From Diplosphaera chodatii (Eukaryota > Chlorophyta > Trebouxiophyceae > Prasiolales > Stichococcaceae), in the NCBI GenBank assembly GCA_032358165.1, contig JAALGY010000015.1, positions 1,674,001 through 1,738,000 of the forward strand: a stretch of DNA of 64,000 nt, read 5' to 3'. Both the position numbers and the translations under genes were made by a program. Under the pieces are notes generated by a model. It was not told where the DNA came from. It saw nothing but the letters and a program-made list of their open reading frames with translations, and searched no databases. Each line of letters begins with the position of its first letter. Positions within the stretch are counted from its first letter, which is position 1. Positions 63,385 to 64,000 of this stretch are shown in pieces.

Positions 63385-64000
63385 TTGACATTGACATTGA
63401 TTACATACTGGTGGTGGGCCATTTTGGCCTAGCCACAGGCTCTGGCGGAATAACCCAGAGCAACATGCACAACGAGTCGTGTCCGAAACCGTTCACTCCC
63501 CGCTGACAGAATGGATCCACTCAATCCCGGTTGGATGTACACCCCTCCAACTCTGCACAATGATCATGACAAACACGCAAAAAGGCTGCCAGTTGCCCGG
63601 CATCCTGCTTTTTTTTTTTTGTTTGTTTTTTACAAAGGGCGTCCAGACCAGAACCAAGCTCATCCTGCTGCATAAAGTCCGCCACTGAGGTGATGTCGCT
63701 GTCCTGAAACAGCTCAGAATGCTGCACCCTCTGATCTACTAGAGCAGGACACCCCCAGACCATGTGCGCCTCATCATCCACCACGCCGCAGCTACACCGC
63801 TGACACAGCCGCTCTGCCCGCGGCAGACGCTGCCACCTCCCTGTTTCCACCCCCAGCATGTGACTGCCCATCCGAAACTGTGCTAACCGCCGACGACCGG
63901 TCTTGGAGGCGACTGCCTGCAAGTAGCCGGCCAGCTGGTAGTTGTCACCGTTCACAGGGCCCCTGACTCCCAGCCACTCACGCACTTTGCGCAGGTCGCT
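63385..64000 (-). mobile_element. LINE-A copy at window end, with 51-bp tail insertion, 5' side outside window
   Basis: Tail, 3' UTR and ORF2 C-terminus (CQRCSCGVVDDEAHMVWGC). It carries the CATCCTGCT-flanked tail insertion at 63610-63660, as at 53372. It shares GCGCAGGTCGCT with the 53147 copy, where copy 3 has GCGCAAGTCGCT, so it is the closer relative of that copy. Confidence 0.85.

Larger units (their letters stand above)
56146..63609. repeat. 3,731-bp tandem duplication (two units)
   Basis: Unit 1 runs to 59878 and unit 2 from 59879 to 63609. Landmarks (ACAAAGGGCGTCC at 56170, 59901 and 63632; CAGTCGCGCATG at 56899 and 60630) are exactly 3,731 bp apart. Each unit contains a C element, rearranged LINE-B and a LINE-A tail. 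Only scattered single-base differences are seen, such as GCCAGTGGAGG versus GCCAGTGCAGG and one T/A in the 58062/61793 tail. Confidence 0.93.

Overview
This is nuclear DNA of a green alga, probably a trebouxiophyte-like chlorophyte. The evidence is a GC-rich sequence, genes split by many short introns that mostly end in (c)TGCAG, a cytosolic-type isoleucyl-tRNA synthetase, a Calvin-cycle sedoheptulose-bisphosphatase, a NUP98-NUP96 fusion and a plant-type CoA-diphosphatase Nudix enzyme. The species cannot be named from the window.

Bases 1-24800 are an ordinary gene-dense arm with seven conserved housekeeping genes. They are isoleucyl-tRNA synthetase (+, 5' end outside the window), PEX2 (-), a Nudix CoA pyrophosphatase (+), 6-phosphogluconate dehydrogenase (-), sedoheptulose-1,7-bisphosphatase (+), the NUP98-NUP96 nucleoporin precursor (+) and prohibitin-2 (+). 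Five are intron-rich. The dehydrogenase and prohibitin-2 are each one uninterrupted exon. The dehydrogenase and the bisphosphatase are divergent neighbours sharing about 340 bp of upstream DNA, and both act on pentose/heptose phosphates.

From about 25.2 kb to the end there is no cellular gene. This part is a nested island of retroelements. I use working names. LINE-A has ORF1 (SAP-like motif plus coiled coil) and ORF2 (APE endonuclease, reverse transcriptase, zinc knuckle) with a (TGTCAA)n 3' tail; one full-length copy lies at 29212-35020. LINE-B has a reverse transcriptase with HADD at the active site and a very long proline-rich C-terminal part. Its 3' region seems to consist of a 93-bp minisatellite followed by a tail ending ...CCCTTTGTAAAAAACAAACAAA. 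Family C is non-coding retroposons that carry the LINE-B tail. A roughly 224-bp SINE keeps a tRNA T-arm. Many insertions nest in one another with readable target-site duplications, so their order can be reconstructed. A 3,731-bp composite unit is duplicated in tandem at 56.1-63.6 kb, and most of it recurs at 35.0-38.0 kb.

The most unusual observation is that LINE-A ORF1 and ORF2 lie in the same frame, separated by one UAG, with a perfect GC stem-loop 10 nt downstream and no AUG before the endonuclease. This suggests ORF2 is made by stop-codon readthrough. Also notable are a probable LINE-B/C tail-sharing partnership, a 14-nt SINE insertion that breaks the endonuclease frame, and tandem amplification apparently driven by recombination between two C-element tails.
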